Both the position numbers and the translations under genes were made by a program. A stretch of DNA of 64,000 nt from UBA1724 sp963621575 (GTDB lineage Bacteria > Verrucomicrobiota > Lentisphaeria > Oligosphaerales > Oligosphaeraceae). Shown piece after piece: positions 23,817 through 33,025 of this stretch. How positions within the stretch are numbered: position 1 is the stretch's first letter; every line of letters begins with the position of its first letter. The stretch is taken from assembly GCA_963621575.1 (NCBI GenBank), contig CAVFEH010000010.1:1-64000 (forward strand), in the 5' to 3' direction. The notes beneath the pieces are model-generated. The model was not told the origin of the DNA, did not search any database, and saw only the letters and a program-made list of their open reading frames with translations.

Positions 23817-25529
23817 CTAGAGGGGGATGACGCCGTCGTAGGGCTGGGTGCCCAGGGAGGCGGCCACCTGCTTTGCCGCGGGGTGTCCTGAGAGGGCCTT
23901 GAGCTCCTCCCGGGTGGCCCGTCGGTAGTTGGTGCCTGCGATGGCCTGGCATTCCTTCCGGGGGGGATCCTGGGAGAGAAGCGCTTGGACGCCGTCGGAG
24001 ACACCCTCCGCGGAATCCTTCCCATTTTGCCAGCCGTCCTCCGCGGAAGCCTCGCAATTCTCCGTCTCCTCGCCATTCAACAATGGGGCAGGAGGCTCCA
24101 GGGGGGGCTCCTCCTCCATGGCAACGAGTGCGGGCGCAGGTTCCGCCTTTGTGGCCGCGGCGGCTGGCTTTGGCGTCTCCGCCACAACAGGCGTCGGGGC
24201 TTCTGCCACGGGCGCCGGTGCGGGAGCCTCGGCTGTGGCGGCCGCGGGTGTGGGCTTGGGCTTGGGCGTCTCCGCCGCGGCGGGCCCTGGCGCGGGGGGC
24301 GCCGCGGGTGCCTGGAGGTTTGGCGGAGGGGCGAGAGTCGGGGGGATTCTCGGAGTGACTTTTTCCTTGGGGATGAGCCCGCTGATGACATTCAGGTGCG
24401 TGAGGATGTCGTCGAGGGAGGTGCTGTGGACCTCGTTTGCGAGCTGCGCCACCAGGACCTCCAGGGCCATGCGCTTGTTGAGGCACTGTTTGAAGGAGCG
24501 TTCCTGGGGGATGATGGCGGCCAGGAGCCGCCGGGGCAGCGCGGGGTCGACGCTGCGCGCAAGCTGTTGGAAATACTGGATCTCCTCGGGGACCAGTTCC
24601 AGGTACTTTGCGACGTTCTGGCAGGATCCGCACAGCATGAGATTCCGCAGGAATTCCGTCAGGGCGTCGTAGACCTGTTCCAGATCGCGTCCGGAGTCGG
24701 CCAGTGCGCCGATCATTTCCAGGGAGCGGGAGAGGTCATGGAAGAGGATCCCCTGGCCGATTTCGTGGATTTCGCTTCCGGAGGCCAGTCCGAAGATATG
24801 GATCACGTCGCTTTCGCGGATGGTCTCTTCGGGTGTGGTTCCGCCGCAGAAGGAGATGACCTGGTCCAGGGTGGAGAGGGCGTCGCGCATTCCGCCGTTG
24901 GCGGCGCGGGCCACGGCGGCGAGTGCCTTGTCCTCCACGTGGAGCTTCTCGGCATTGGCAATCTCGCGAAGTCGATTGACGATGAGCGGGACGGGGATCC
25001 GCCGCAGGTCGAAGCGCTGGCAGCGGGAGATCACGGTGGGGAGGACCTTGTGGATCTCGGTGGTGGCGAAGATGAACTTTATGTAGGGCGGGGGCTCCTC
25101 CAAGGTCTTCAGCAATGCATTCCAGGCGTTTCCGGAGAGCATGTGGACCTCGTCCATGATGAAGATCTTGAAGGGGCTCTTCACGGGTGGGAAGGCCATC
25201 TGGTCGCGGATGGGCTGGATATCGTCCACCCCGGTGTGGCTGGCGGCATCGATCTCGATGACATCCAGGGAGGACCCCTCGGCGATTTCGCGGCAGGATT
25301 CGCACTGGCAGCAGGGCTCTCCGTCCACGCGGTGTCGGCAGTTGAGGGCCTTTGCGAAGATGCGCGCGGAGGTGGTTTTTCCGATTCCGCGGGAGCCCAC
25401 GAAGAGATAGGCGTGTCCGGTGCGTCCGGTGTTGATGGCGTTTTTCAGGGTGCGTGCGATGTGTTCTTGCCCCACGACCTCCGCAAAGGTCTGGGGACGC
25501 CACTTCCTGGCCAATACTTGATACGACAT
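23817..25529 (-). CDS. dnaX: DNA polymerase III subunit gamma/tau
   Basis: A 570-residue clamp-loader ATPase. The N-terminus SYQVLARKWRPQTFAEVVGQEH is diagnostic. Walker A is GSRGIGKTTSARIF, the zinc module is CRHRVDGEPCCQCESC, Walker B and sensor are FIMDEVHMLSGNAWNALLKTLEEPP, and the arginine-finger region reads ATTEIHKVLPTVISRCQRF. After about residue 370 comes a long Pro/Ala linker, then a short C-terminal domain ending with GTNYRRATREEL. I saw no canonical A AAA AAG slip site, so a gamma form by frameshifting is not supported. The SRP RNA gene lies just upstream on the same strand, as in Bacillus. Confidence 0.97.
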   Translation of the reverse strand: MSYQVLARKWRPQTFAEVVGQEHIARTLKNAINTGRTGHAYLFVGSRGIGKTTSARIFAKALNCRHRVDGEPCCQCESCREIAEGSSLDVIEIDAASHTGVDDIQPIRDQMAFPPVKSPFKIFIMDEVHMLSGNAWNALLKTLEEPPPYIKFIFATTEIHKVLPTVISRCQRFDLRRIPVPLIVNRLREIANAEKLHVEDKALAAVARAANGGMRDALSTLDQVISFCGGTTPEETIRESDVIHIFGLASGSEIHEIGQGILFHDLSRSLEMIGALADSGRDLEQVYDALTEFLRNLMLCGSCQNVAKYLELVPEEIQYFQQLARSVDPALPRRLLAAIIPQERSFKQCLNKRMALEVLVAQLANEVHSTSLDDILTHLNVISGLIPKEKVTPRIPPTLAPPPNLQAPAAPPAPGPAAAETPKPKPTPAAATAEAPAPAPVAEAPTPVVAETPKPAAAATKAEPAPALVAMEEEPPLEPPAPLLNGEETENCEASAEDGWQNGKDSAEGVSDGVQALLSQDPPRKECQAIAGTNYRRATREELKALSGHPAAKQVAASLGTQPYDGVIPL

Positions 25530-25579
25530 CTGACCTCCGCCCGCGCGCTAGCTAGGGATTCCGAATCGGGACGATACAA

Positions 25580-25703
25580 AAAAAGCCATGCCGCGCATTC
25601 CGGAGTTGCTGGCACCCAAGCTGTATGCTTAGGGCTGCTTGGTTCCCCATCTGACCCGGTTCACAGACACCTTGCCGCACAGGTTCCGAAATACGCGACA
25701 TGA
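25580..25703 (-). ncRNA. ffs: Signal recognition particle RNA (4.5S type)
   Basis: The minus strand contains the SRP helix 8 core GGGTCAG followed by TGGGGAACCA and AGCAGCCC: a GGAA tetraloop closed by TGG/CCA and flanked by the conserved asymmetric loops. The ends form a full 18-bp stem: the 5' arm starting CATGTCGCG (25702 downward) pairs with the 3' arm ending GCGCGGCATG (25587), allowing G-U. A run of seven T follows (25584-25578), serving as terminator. Length is about 120 bases, typical of the small bacterial SRP RNA. A -10-like TATATT sits just upstream. It lies between folE and dnaX. Bounds are approximate to a few bases. Confidence 0.9.
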
Positions 25704-25802
25704 CGGCGCTTAATATAAGGCCTCCCCCCGTGTTTTGCAGTGGGGCGGCCTCTGGAAACGGAAAAATCCCGCGGCGTTTCCGCCGGGGGCGTTTTGGAGG
25801 GG

Positions 25803-26384
25803 CTATCCCCGTTTGAGGAGTTCCATGAACTCGTTGCGGGTGGCCTGGGAGCGCCGGAAGGATCCCAGGACGGCGCTGGTGACCATGAGGGAGTTCTGCT
25901 TTTGGACGCCGCGCATCATCATGCAGAGGTGGTGGCACTCCATGACCACACCCACGCCCTCGGCGTCGATTTTCTCGCGGACGTAGGAGGCGATCTGCTG
26001 GGTGAGCCGTTCCTGGAGCTGGAGGCGCCGCGCGAAGCAGTCCACGATGCGGGCCAGTTTGGAGACGCCGTAGACCCGTCCGCAGGGGATGTATCCGATG
26101 TGGCATTTCCCGTAGAAAGGGAGCAGATGGTGTTCGCAGAGGGAGTAGACCTCGATGTCCTTGACCACCACCATGTGGTTGCACTCCTCGCTGAAGATGG
26201 CGTCCCCCACGATGTCGTCCGGATTCTGGGTGTAGCCGCCCAGCAGGAATTGGAACGACTTCTCCACGCGGTCCGGCGTCTTCACAAGGCCCTCCCGGGC
26301 GGGATCCTCGCCGCAGAGGCGAAGGATCTCCCGGACGTGGCCGGCGATGGTGGATTCGCGGGATGGGGTTTCGGAGTCGGACAT
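25803..26384 (-). CDS. folE: GTP cyclohydrolase I
   Basis: A 193-residue enzyme catalysing the first step of folate synthesis from GTP. The zinc-site cysteine and histidines occur in YSLCEHHLLPFYGKCHIGYIP, and the second cysteine in ECHHLCMMMRGVQKQNS. The substrate loop IVDCFARRLQLQERLTQQIA is intact. Length matches the short FolE form. Start 26384 (ATG) precedes MSDSETPSRES; this N-terminal stretch is variable in the family. It lies between secA and the SRP RNA gene, all on the minus strand. Confidence 0.97.
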   Translation of the reverse strand: MSDSETPSRESTIAGHVREILRLCGEDPAREGLVKTPDRVEKSFQFLLGGYTQNPDDIVGDAIFSEECNHMVVVKDIEVYSLCEHHLLPFYGKCHIGYIPCGRVYGVSKLARIVDCFARRLQLQERLTQQIASYVREKIDAEGVGVVMECHHLCMMMRGVQKQNSLMVTSAVLGSFRRSQATRNEFMELLKRG

Positions 26385-26440
26385 GGGACGGTGTGTCGTG
26401 TGGGGAGTCGCGGGGGGGGCGGCCGGCGTGCGGGGCTTTT

Positions 26441-29400
26441 TTATTCGAAGCGTCCGCAGCAGGCCTTGTATTTCTTTCCGGAGCCGCAGGGGCAGGGGTC
26501 GTTGCGCCCCACCTTGGGCTGCTGGCGGCGGATGGTGGATGGCTGCTGCCGCTTGCGGGGGGCGTCGTCGCCGTGCCCCTCGAACTGTCCCAGGGACTGG
26601 TGGAGGGTCTGGATGTTTCCGGCGGGCCTCCTGGGGGCGGCGGGGGGCAGGGCGTTCTTCTTCTTTTGCGCGTCCTGGGACTCCTCGCCGTCGCCCTCCT
26701 CCTGGCCGCGCCCGCGGCTGGCGGGCTGCTGGCGGACCACCATGCGGTATCGGAAGATGTTCATGGAGACGGAGTCCTTGATGGTGTTCAGCAGATTGGA
26801 GTAGAGGTTGTAGGCCTCCTGCTTGTATTCCACCAGGGGGTCCCGCTGGCCGTAGGAGCGCAGCTGGACGCTCTGCCGGAGGTCGTCCATGTCGTAGAGG
26901 TGCGCCTGGTAGAGGTTGTCCAGGGCGTCGAGCATGATGAAGCGCTCCAGCCAGCGGCTGGCCTCGGGGCCCTCCACCTTTTCCTTGAGGGAGTAGACCT
27001 GATCGATGCCGTCCATGATGGCCTGGACGAGGGTCTCGGCGTCCTTCTGGTTTTCGGGTTTGGTGAAGGTCTCGGGGGGGAAGGAGAAGGGGATGGTGCG
27101 CCCCAGCCACTCCTGGAGTTCGGTGGTGTCCAGGTCGGAGTTGCGGGAGCGTGCCGCGAAGGCGGCGTCGACGCGTTCGCCGACGGCGGTGCGGATGAAG
27201 TCCATGAGGAGCTTCCGGGAGTCCTCGGTGGTGAGGATTTCGTGGCGCAGGCCGTAGATTGCGGCGCGCTGCTTGTTCATCACGTCGTCGTATTCCAGGG
27301 TGCGCTTGCGGATGCTGAAGTGCTGTTGCTCCACGCGGCGCTGCGCCTTTTCCACGGCGCGGGTGAGCATTCCGTGGGAGAGTTCCTGTCCGTCTTCCAG
27401 GCCCAGGCGTCCCATGATGGCGGCGAGGCGGTCGGATGCGAAGAGGCGCATGAGGTTGTCTTCCAGGGAGATGTAGAATCTGCTGGAACCGGGGTCGCCC
27501 TGCCGGGAGCAGCGTCCGCGAAGCTGGAGGTCGATGCGCCGGGCGTCATGGCGTTCGGATCCGATGACGTGGAGCCCGCCCAGTTCCTTGACGCCGGGGC
27601 CCAGCTTGATGTCGGTGCCTCGGCCGGCCATGTTGGTGGCAATGGTGACCGCCCCGCGTTGCCCGGCGCGGGCCACGATCTCGGCCTCGCTTTGGTTGTG
27701 CTTGGCGTTCAGGACATTGTGGATGATCTTCTCGCGGGTGAGCAGACGGCTGAGCAGCTCGGAGACCTCCACGGAGATGGTGCCCACCAGCACGGGCTGC
27801 CCCTTCTTGTTGCACTCTTTGATCTCCTCGATGATGGCGCGGTATTTTTCGCGCTGGGTCTTGTAGATCCGGTCGTCGTAGTCGATGCGCTGGCAGGGGC
27901 GGTTGGTGGGGATGGTGACCACGTCCAGGTTGTAGATGGACTTGAATTCTGTGGCCTCGGTGGCGGCGGTGCCGGTCATGCCCCCCAGCTTCTCGTACAT
28001 GCGGAAGTAGTTCTGGATGGTGATGGAGGCGAGGGTCTGGGTCTCCCGCTCGATCTTCACATTCTCCTTGGCCTCCAGGGCCTGGTGGAGACCCTCGGAG
28101 AAGCGCCGCCCCGGCTGGGGGCGCCCGGTGAATTCGTCGACGATGATGACCTTGTTGTCCTGGACGACATACTGGACATCCTTTTCGAAGAGGCAGTATG
28201 CGCGGAGGAGCTGGGAGATGTTGTGGAGCAGCTCGGCCTTGGTGTCGTATTCCACCTGGACGGCCTTGCGGCGCTCCAGCTTTTCCTCGGGGGAGAGGCT
28301 GTCGTCGCCGTCCAGTTCGCTGAAGATGGTGGGGAGGTCGGGGATCACGAACGCCTGGGGGTCGGAGGGCATGAGTTCACGGCGCCCCTTTTCGGAGAGC
28401 TCGGATTCACCGCCCTTCTCGTCCACGGAGAAGTAGAGCTCCTGCTTGATCTCCTGGAGCAGTCCGCGGTTCACGTCGGAGTGCCACTCCGCATCCACCT
28501 TCTCCAGGCCCTTGCGGACGCCCGGGTCTTCCATGAAGCGCCGCAGGAGCTTGTGCCGGGGCATGCCCATCTGGACCTTCGCCAGCAGGTGGTAGGCGTC
28601 GTCCTTGTCCTGGGCGGTGGCGTCGGGTTTGTCGAGGAGGGCCTTGGCGTCCTGGAGGAGTCCGGCGACCAGGCGGAACTGCTTTGTGTAGAGGGATTCC
28701 ACCATGGGCTTCACCTTGTCATACATGTGGGTGGAGACCTTGGCGGGCCCTGCGATGATCAGGGGGGTGCGGGCCTCGTCGATGAGGATGGAGTCGATTT
28801 CGTCCACGATGGCGTAGTAGTAGTCCCGCTGGACCAGCTCCTCCTTCGAGTGGGCCATGCCCATGTCGCGGAGGTAGTCGAAACCGAATTCGGAGTTCGT
28901 GCCGTAGGTGATGTCGCAGGCGTATTGTTCGCGGCGGACCTGGGGGGACTGGTTGTTCTGGATGCATCCCACGGTGAGGCCCAGCCAGCGAAGGACGTGT
29001 CCCATCCACTCGGAGTCGCGGCGGGCCAGGTAGTCGTTGACGGTGACCAGCTGGACATTCCTGCCGGTGAGGGCGTTGAGGTAGAGGGGCATGGTGGCCA
29101 CCAGGGTCTTGCCTTCGCCGGTGGCCATCTCCGCGATCTTGGACTGGTTCAGGACGATGCCGCCCATGATCTGGACGTCGAAGGGGACCATGTCCCACTC
29201 CAGACGGTGCCCGGTGACCTCCACGAAGTGCTCCTCTTCCTTGGTGGACTCCTTCAGGCGCCGGCAGGCGTCCTTCACCACGGCGTAGGCCTCGCACAGG
29301 ATCTGGTCGACGGTCTCGCCGTTCTTGAGGCGTTCCTTGAATTCCGGCGTCTTGGCGCGCAGCTCGTCGTCGGAGAGGGACCGATATTGCTCCGCCAGCT

Positions 29401-29491
29401 GGTTCACCTTCTGGACGAGGGGCCAGAGTTTGTTGACCACGCGCTTGTTGCGGCTGCTGAAGAGCTTTTTGATAATCCAGTCGAGAAGCAT
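26441..29491 (-). CDS. secA: Preprotein translocase ATPase SecA
   Basis: A 1016-residue SecA, longer than the roughly 900 residues of E. coli. Walker A is MATGEGKTLVAT (about residue 122), the DEAD box is YAIVDEIDSILIDEARTPLI, and motif VI has GRCSRQGDPGSSRFYISLED. The extra length is mainly an insertion at about residues 230-400 in the region of the preprotein-binding domain; similar insertions occur in Bacteroidota and PVC-group SecA. The C-terminus carries the zinc-binding tail RNDPCPCGSGKKYKACCG for SecB and phospholipid contact. It drives export through SecYEG. Upstream neighbour is pyrE. Confidence 0.98.
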   Translation of the reverse strand: MLLDWIIKKLFSSRNKRVVNKLWPLVQKVNQLAEQYRSLSDDELRAKTPEFKERLKNGETVDQILCEAYAVVKDACRRLKESTKEEEHFVEVTGHRLEWDMVPFDVQIMGGIVLNQSKIAEMATGEGKTLVATMPLYLNALTGRNVQLVTVNDYLARRDSEWMGHVLRWLGLTVGCIQNNQSPQVRREQYACDITYGTNSEFGFDYLRDMGMAHSKEELVQRDYYYAIVDEIDSILIDEARTPLIIAGPAKVSTHMYDKVKPMVESLYTKQFRLVAGLLQDAKALLDKPDATAQDKDDAYHLLAKVQMGMPRHKLLRRFMEDPGVRKGLEKVDAEWHSDVNRGLLQEIKQELYFSVDEKGGESELSEKGRRELMPSDPQAFVIPDLPTIFSELDGDDSLSPEEKLERRKAVQVEYDTKAELLHNISQLLRAYCLFEKDVQYVVQDNKVIIVDEFTGRPQPGRRFSEGLHQALEAKENVKIERETQTLASITIQNYFRMYEKLGGMTGTAATEATEFKSIYNLDVVTIPTNRPCQRIDYDDRIYKTQREKYRAIIEEIKECNKKGQPVLVGTISVEVSELLSRLLTREKIIHNVLNAKHNQSEAEIVARAGQRGAVTIATNMAGRGTDIKLGPGVKELGGLHVIGSERHDARRIDLQLRGRCSRQGDPGSSRFYISLEDNLMRLFASDRLAAIMGRLGLEDGQELSHGMLTRAVEKAQRRVEQQHFSIRKRTLEYDDVMNKQRAAIYGLRHEILTTEDSRKLLMDFIRTAVGERVDAAFAARSRNSDLDTTELQEWLGRTIPFSFPPETFTKPENQKDAETLVQAIMDGIDQVYSLKEKVEGPEASRWLERFIMLDALDNLYQAHLYDMDDLRQSVQLRSYGQRDPLVEYKQEAYNLYSNLLNTIKDSVSMNIFRYRMVVRQQPASRGRGQEEGDGEESQDAQKKKNALPPAAPRRPAGNIQTLHQSLGQFEGHGDDAPRKRQQPSTIRRQQPKVGRNDPCPCGSGKKYKACCGRFE

Positions 29492-29557
29492 CGTTCTAGG
29501 GGACAGTGGGGGCTGGGGGAATCGGGGAGGCGGTCTCCGGGGGAGTTTCGGGACGCG

Positions 29558-30127
29558 TTATTTGGAACCGGGGTGTTCCAGGGGCTTTCCCTGTGCGCAG
29601 ATGGGGCATTCGGCGGGGTTGAAGGTGCGCAGGGAGAGCTTGATGAGCTTGTGGAAGGGGATGCCGAAGTCCACGTCGCCGTGGCTGCGGTCCACCATGA
29701 CGGTGACGCCCACGGGGATGGCGCCGAAGGAGCGTGCCAGGTCGATGGTCTGCAGGACGCGGCCGCCCTTGGTGACCACATCTTCGGCGACGAGGACGCG
29801 CTCGCCGGGCTTCAGGGTGAATCCGCGGCGGAGGATGAGGTTCGACTGGTCGTCCTTTTCGGCGAAGATGGCGCGGGTCTGGAGGGCCTTGGCCACTTCC
29901 TGCCCAACCACGATTCCGCCGATGGCGGGGGAGAGGACCACGTCGATGTGTTCGCCTGCCCAGGGCTTGGCCATCTCGGCGCAGAGCTTGCTGGCGATGT
30001 CCGCGTACTGCAGGAGGAGCGCGGCCTGGAAATACTGGTCGCTGTGGAGTCCGCTGCGCAGGAGGAAGTGTCCGTTGAGCAGGGCGCCGGTGTCGGACAT
30101 GTACTTCAGAATTTCGGTTTCGTTCAT
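29558..30127 (-). CDS. pyrE: Orotate phosphoribosyltransferase
   Basis: A 189-residue type I phosphoribosyltransferase. The PRPP loop is RVLVAEDVVTKGGRVLQTIDLAR. The substrate-side motif HFLLRSGLHSDQYFQAALLLQYA at the N-terminus is typical of PyrE. It makes orotidine monophosphate in pyrimidine synthesis. The C-terminal segment ECPICAQGKPLEHPGSK contains a CxxC pair seen in a subgroup of PyrE proteins. Its neighbours are the amidase and secA genes. Confidence 0.95.
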   Translation of the reverse strand: MNETEILKYMSDTGALLNGHFLLRSGLHSDQYFQAALLLQYADIASKLCAEMAKPWAGEHIDVVLSPAIGGIVVGQEVAKALQTRAIFAEKDDQSNLILRRGFTLKPGERVLVAEDVVTKGGRVLQTIDLARSFGAIPVGVTVMVDRSHGDVDFGIPFHKLIKLSLRTFNPAECPICAQGKPLEHPGSK

Positions 30128-30276
30128 GATGGGGTGTCCTCGGTGGGATTGTCAGGGGAAGGATTTGCGGGGGAAGGCGGGGATGCCGTCCCCTTCGGAG
30201 AGCCGCGGGGGCAGGGGGTGTGCGCGGGCCGTTCCCGCGCCATGCGCATGCGTCTTTCTGGAAAGGGGTGCGGGCG

Positions 30277-31434
30277 CTACTTGGCCTTCTGGGGCTTCAC
30301 GGCGTTCCGGAGCTGGTCGATGCCGTCGCAGATGGCCACGGCCAGGCTGTCCTGGTAGTCGGCCCTCTGGAGTTTTGCGCGCTCCTTTTCGTTGGAGAGG
30401 TACCCGATTTCCACCAGCATGGCGGGGGCCGGGGTGTCGATGATGACCTTGAACTGTTTGCGCCGCAGCCCCCGGTCCAGGGCGCCGGTGGCCTTGATGA
30501 GCGCCCGTTGGGTGAAGAATCCCCAGAGGGCGCTGGTGCGCTGGAAGGGCGTGGCCTTCCCCTGCTTGCCGATGTTCTTGGTGCCCACGGAGGGGACGCC
30601 GGGGGGGTTGGCCACGTAGACCTCGATGCCGTTTCCGTCGGCGCTTTCCATGGCATTGGTATGGATGGAGAGGAAGAGGTCCGCCTTCTTGGCCTCGGCG
30701 AAGGAACAGCGCTGGTCCAGGGTGAGGGTCGTGTCGTCGTTGCGGGTCATGCTGACCTTGTATCCGCGTTTTCGGAGGATGGAGGCCACCTTCCGGGCCA
30801 TGAGCAGGTTCAGGTCCTTCTCCAGGAATTTCCCCCGTGCCGCGCCCTGGTCTTTGCCGCCGTGCCCGGGGTCCACGACGATGTGCTGGATGGTGCGCCG
30901 GGGGAGTTTGGCGGTCTGGAGGAGGGGTTCCAGAAGTTCGGTGAAATCCGTCTTTTCCAGGTAGAAGCGCCCGTGGTTCACGATGACGGGGAAGCTGAGG
31001 CTGGCCTGGATGCCGGCGATCTGGCAGAAGGCCAGGTGTTCGGTGAAGACCAGGGTTTCCTTCCGGGGGGTGGTGAGGGTCAGGATGAAGTCCTTGCCGC
31101 TCTTTTTCGTGGAGCTCTTGAAGCCGTAGCGCGCCCCCATGTCCAGCAGATCCACGTAGGCGCGCTTCAGGTGGGTGATCTCCCGGAGGTTTTTCCTGGG
31201 CTGGGGGACCGGCCAGCCGGCGGCGGTGGTGGCCGGCGCCTTGGGGACCGCGGGCATGGGGCGGCTGGCCGCGGGGTGCGTGGGCTTCGCCGGTGCGGCG
31301 GGCTTCACGGGCTGGGAGGTCAGCAGGGGCTTTTTGCGGGCGGGGGCCTTGTCGGCGGCGCACAGGGTGCCTGCCGCCGCCAGCAGGAGTGTGGCGGCGG
31401 CCAGTAGGAGTGCGATGGCGGCGAGGCGGTTCAT
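30277..31434 (-). CDS. N-acetylmuramoyl-L-alanine amidase (AmiC-like, Amidase_3)
   Basis: A 385-residue exported zinc amidase. A signal peptide (MNRLAAIALLLAAATLLLAA) is followed by a Pro/Ala-rich linker and a small domain (about residues 85-175). The catalytic domain has HIVVDPGHGGKDQGA with the first zinc histidine, FLEKDLNL with the zinc glutamate, LFLSIHTNAM with the second histidine, and AMLVEIGYLSNEKER with the catalytic glutamate. It cleaves the peptide from peptidoglycan, for example in cell separation. Its ATG overlaps the clpX stop as ATGA (31434-31431), so translation is probably coupled to clpX, an unusual pairing. Confidence 0.93.
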   Translation of the reverse strand: MNRLAAIALLLAAATLLLAAAGTLCAADKAPARKKPLLTSQPVKPAAPAKPTHPAASRPMPAVPKAPATTAAGWPVPQPRKNLREITHLKRAYVDLLDMGARYGFKSSTKKSGKDFILTLTTPRKETLVFTEHLAFCQIAGIQASLSFPVIVNHGRFYLEKTDFTELLEPLLQTAKLPRRTIQHIVVDPGHGGKDQGAARGKFLEKDLNLLMARKVASILRKRGYKVSMTRNDDTTLTLDQRCSFAEAKKADLFLSIHTNAMESADGNGIEVYVANPPGVPSVGTKNIGKQGKATPFQRTSALWGFFTQRALIKATGALDRGLRRKQFKVIIDTPAPAMLVEIGYLSNEKERAKLQRADYQDSLAVAICDGIDQLRNAVKPQKAK

Positions 31435-33020
31435 GCGGGGAAGGGGAGTTCGGAGGGGGCTTTCTTGTGCATGACAAGGGCGGCGGGCTTCTCGCCGCGG
31501 ATCACGCCGGCATCCACGGTGCATTCGCCAGACATTCCCTCGGAGGCCTTGGGGATCTCGAACATGACATCCAGCATCCGCTTCTCCAGGATGGCGCGCA
31601 GGCCGCGGGCGCCGGTGCCCTTGGTGTGGGCGATGGCGGCGACGGCCTCCAGGGCGTCCTGGGTGATGGTCAGCTTGATTCCGGAGAGCCTCATGAGCTC
31701 CTGATACTGCTTCACCAGGGAGTTCCGGGGCTCGGTGAGGATGTGGAGGAGGTCATCCTGGGAGAGCTCCTTGAGGGAGGCGATGATGGGGAGCCGTCCC
31801 ACGAATTCGGGGATGAGTCCGAACTGCACAAGGTCCTCTGGCTCCACGTGGCTCAGGGGGTTCTTCGCCAGATCCTCCTGCTCCCGGCTGGCAACGGCCT
31901 CGTCGGCGTTTTCGTTGTCGCCGTGGAGGAATCCCAGCTGGCGGGAGCCGCCGCGGCGGGAGACGATCTTGTCAAGTCCCACGAAGGCGCCGCCGCAGAT
32001 GAAGAGGATGTTCTTGGTGTTCAGGTGGATGTATTCCTGGTCGGGGTGCTTGCGGCCGCCCTTGGGGGGAATGTTCGCCACCGTGTTCTCCACGATCTTC
32101 AGCAACGCCTGCTGCACGCCCTCGCCGGAGACGTCGCGGGTGATGGAGACGTTCTGGGTCTTGCGGGCGACCTTGTCGATTTCGTCCACGTAGACGATGC
32201 CCACCTCGGCCTTTTCCAGATTGTAGTCGGCGGCCTGGACCAGCCGCAGCAGGATGTTCTCCACGTCCTCGCCCACGTAACCGGCTTCGGTGAGGGTGGT
32301 GGCGTCGGAGATTGCGAAGGGGACCTTCAGCAGCCGTGCCAGGGCCTGGGCCAGGAGGGTCTTTCCGGAGCCGGTGGGTCCGATCATGAGCACGTTGCTC
32401 TTGGCCAGCTCCACGGCGTCCTGGGGGGTGGCGCCGGCTGCCTTCTGCTGGCGTTCGAAGAGGACGCGCTTGTAGTGGTTGAAGACGGCCACGGAGAGGG
32501 TGCGCTTGGCCTCCTCCTGTCCGTAGCAATACTGGCTCAGGTAGTCGTAGATCTCCTTCGGGGTCTGGAGGGAGTCCCAGGAGAGTGCCTGCTCCCTCTT
32601 CCGGGGGGAGGTCTCCGCGCCGGCCGGGAGGCCTGCGGATTGGGAAGCTTGCCTTCCGGCGGCGGCGCCCGGGGCCACGGCCTCGGGGTTGATGCCGCAG
32701 CGCTCCACGATGTCGTCCTGCCCCATGATCACCAGGTTTCGCATGAAATCGACCAGGGAGGTCCAGCAGGCGGGGGCGGGGATCCCGCGCTCGTAGCAGA
32801 GCCCCAGCGCCTGGAGGTGCGCCATGGTCTCGGGGTCATGGCAGGCGTAGACGGCCTCCAGGAAGGTGTGGGCGCAGTGCCGGCAGATGACGGGGAGGCC
32901 GGAATTCAGGGAGGAGAGATCGACGGCGAGCTCCTCGTGGGGATAGCATTCGCCGCACATGATGCACCGTTCCTCGTTCTTCCGGGAGGTGCGCCTGGTC
33001 TTGGGGGTGGTGGCTGCCAT
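31431..33020 (-). CDS. clpX: ATP-dependent Clp protease ATPase subunit ClpX
   Basis: A 529-residue AAA+ unfoldase, longer than the usual 420. The N-terminal zinc domain has Cys19, Cys22, Cys46 and Cys49 (C-X2-C-X23-C-X2-C) plus Cys25; the standard spacing between pairs is about 18. A helical extension and linker (residues 55-150) precede Walker A GPTGSGKTLLAQALA, Walker B VGIVYVDEIDKVAR, and SVTRD-like SITRDVSGEGVQQALLKI. The ClpP-docking loop reads RQLGFLH (LGF instead of IGF). Sensor 2 is GTGARGLRAILE. It follows clpP by 5 bases and overlaps the amidase gene. Confidence 0.97.
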   Translation of the reverse strand: MAATTPKTRRTSRKNEERCIMCGECYPHEELAVDLSSLNSGLPVICRHCAHTFLEAVYACHDPETMAHLQALGLCYERGIPAPACWTSLVDFMRNLVIMGQDDIVERCGINPEAVAPGAAAGRQASQSAGLPAGAETSPRKREQALSWDSLQTPKEIYDYLSQYCYGQEEAKRTLSVAVFNHYKRVLFERQQKAAGATPQDAVELAKSNVLMIGPTGSGKTLLAQALARLLKVPFAISDATTLTEAGYVGEDVENILLRLVQAADYNLEKAEVGIVYVDEIDKVARKTQNVSITRDVSGEGVQQALLKIVENTVANIPPKGGRKHPDQEYIHLNTKNILFICGGAFVGLDKIVSRRGGSRQLGFLHGDNENADEAVASREQEDLAKNPLSHVEPEDLVQFGLIPEFVGRLPIIASLKELSQDDLLHILTEPRNSLVKQYQELMRLSGIKLTITQDALEAVAAIAHTKGTGARGLRAILEKRMLDVMFEIPKASEGMSGECTVDAGVIRGEKPAALVMHKKAPSELPFPA

Positions 33021-33025
33021 GGACG

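Noticed and set aside
23817..25529. Possible programmed frameshift in dnaX giving a gamma form
   Set aside because: The only A-rich stretch (around 24361-24366 on the minus strand) is five A and not in the needed X XXY YYZ phase.
26363..30358. A 1331-codon open frame on the plus strand opposite secA and pyrE
   Set aside because: It is a shadow of GC-rich codon use: low-complexity Gly/Val/His/Glu composition, and the opposite strand encodes complete SecA and PyrE with all motifs.
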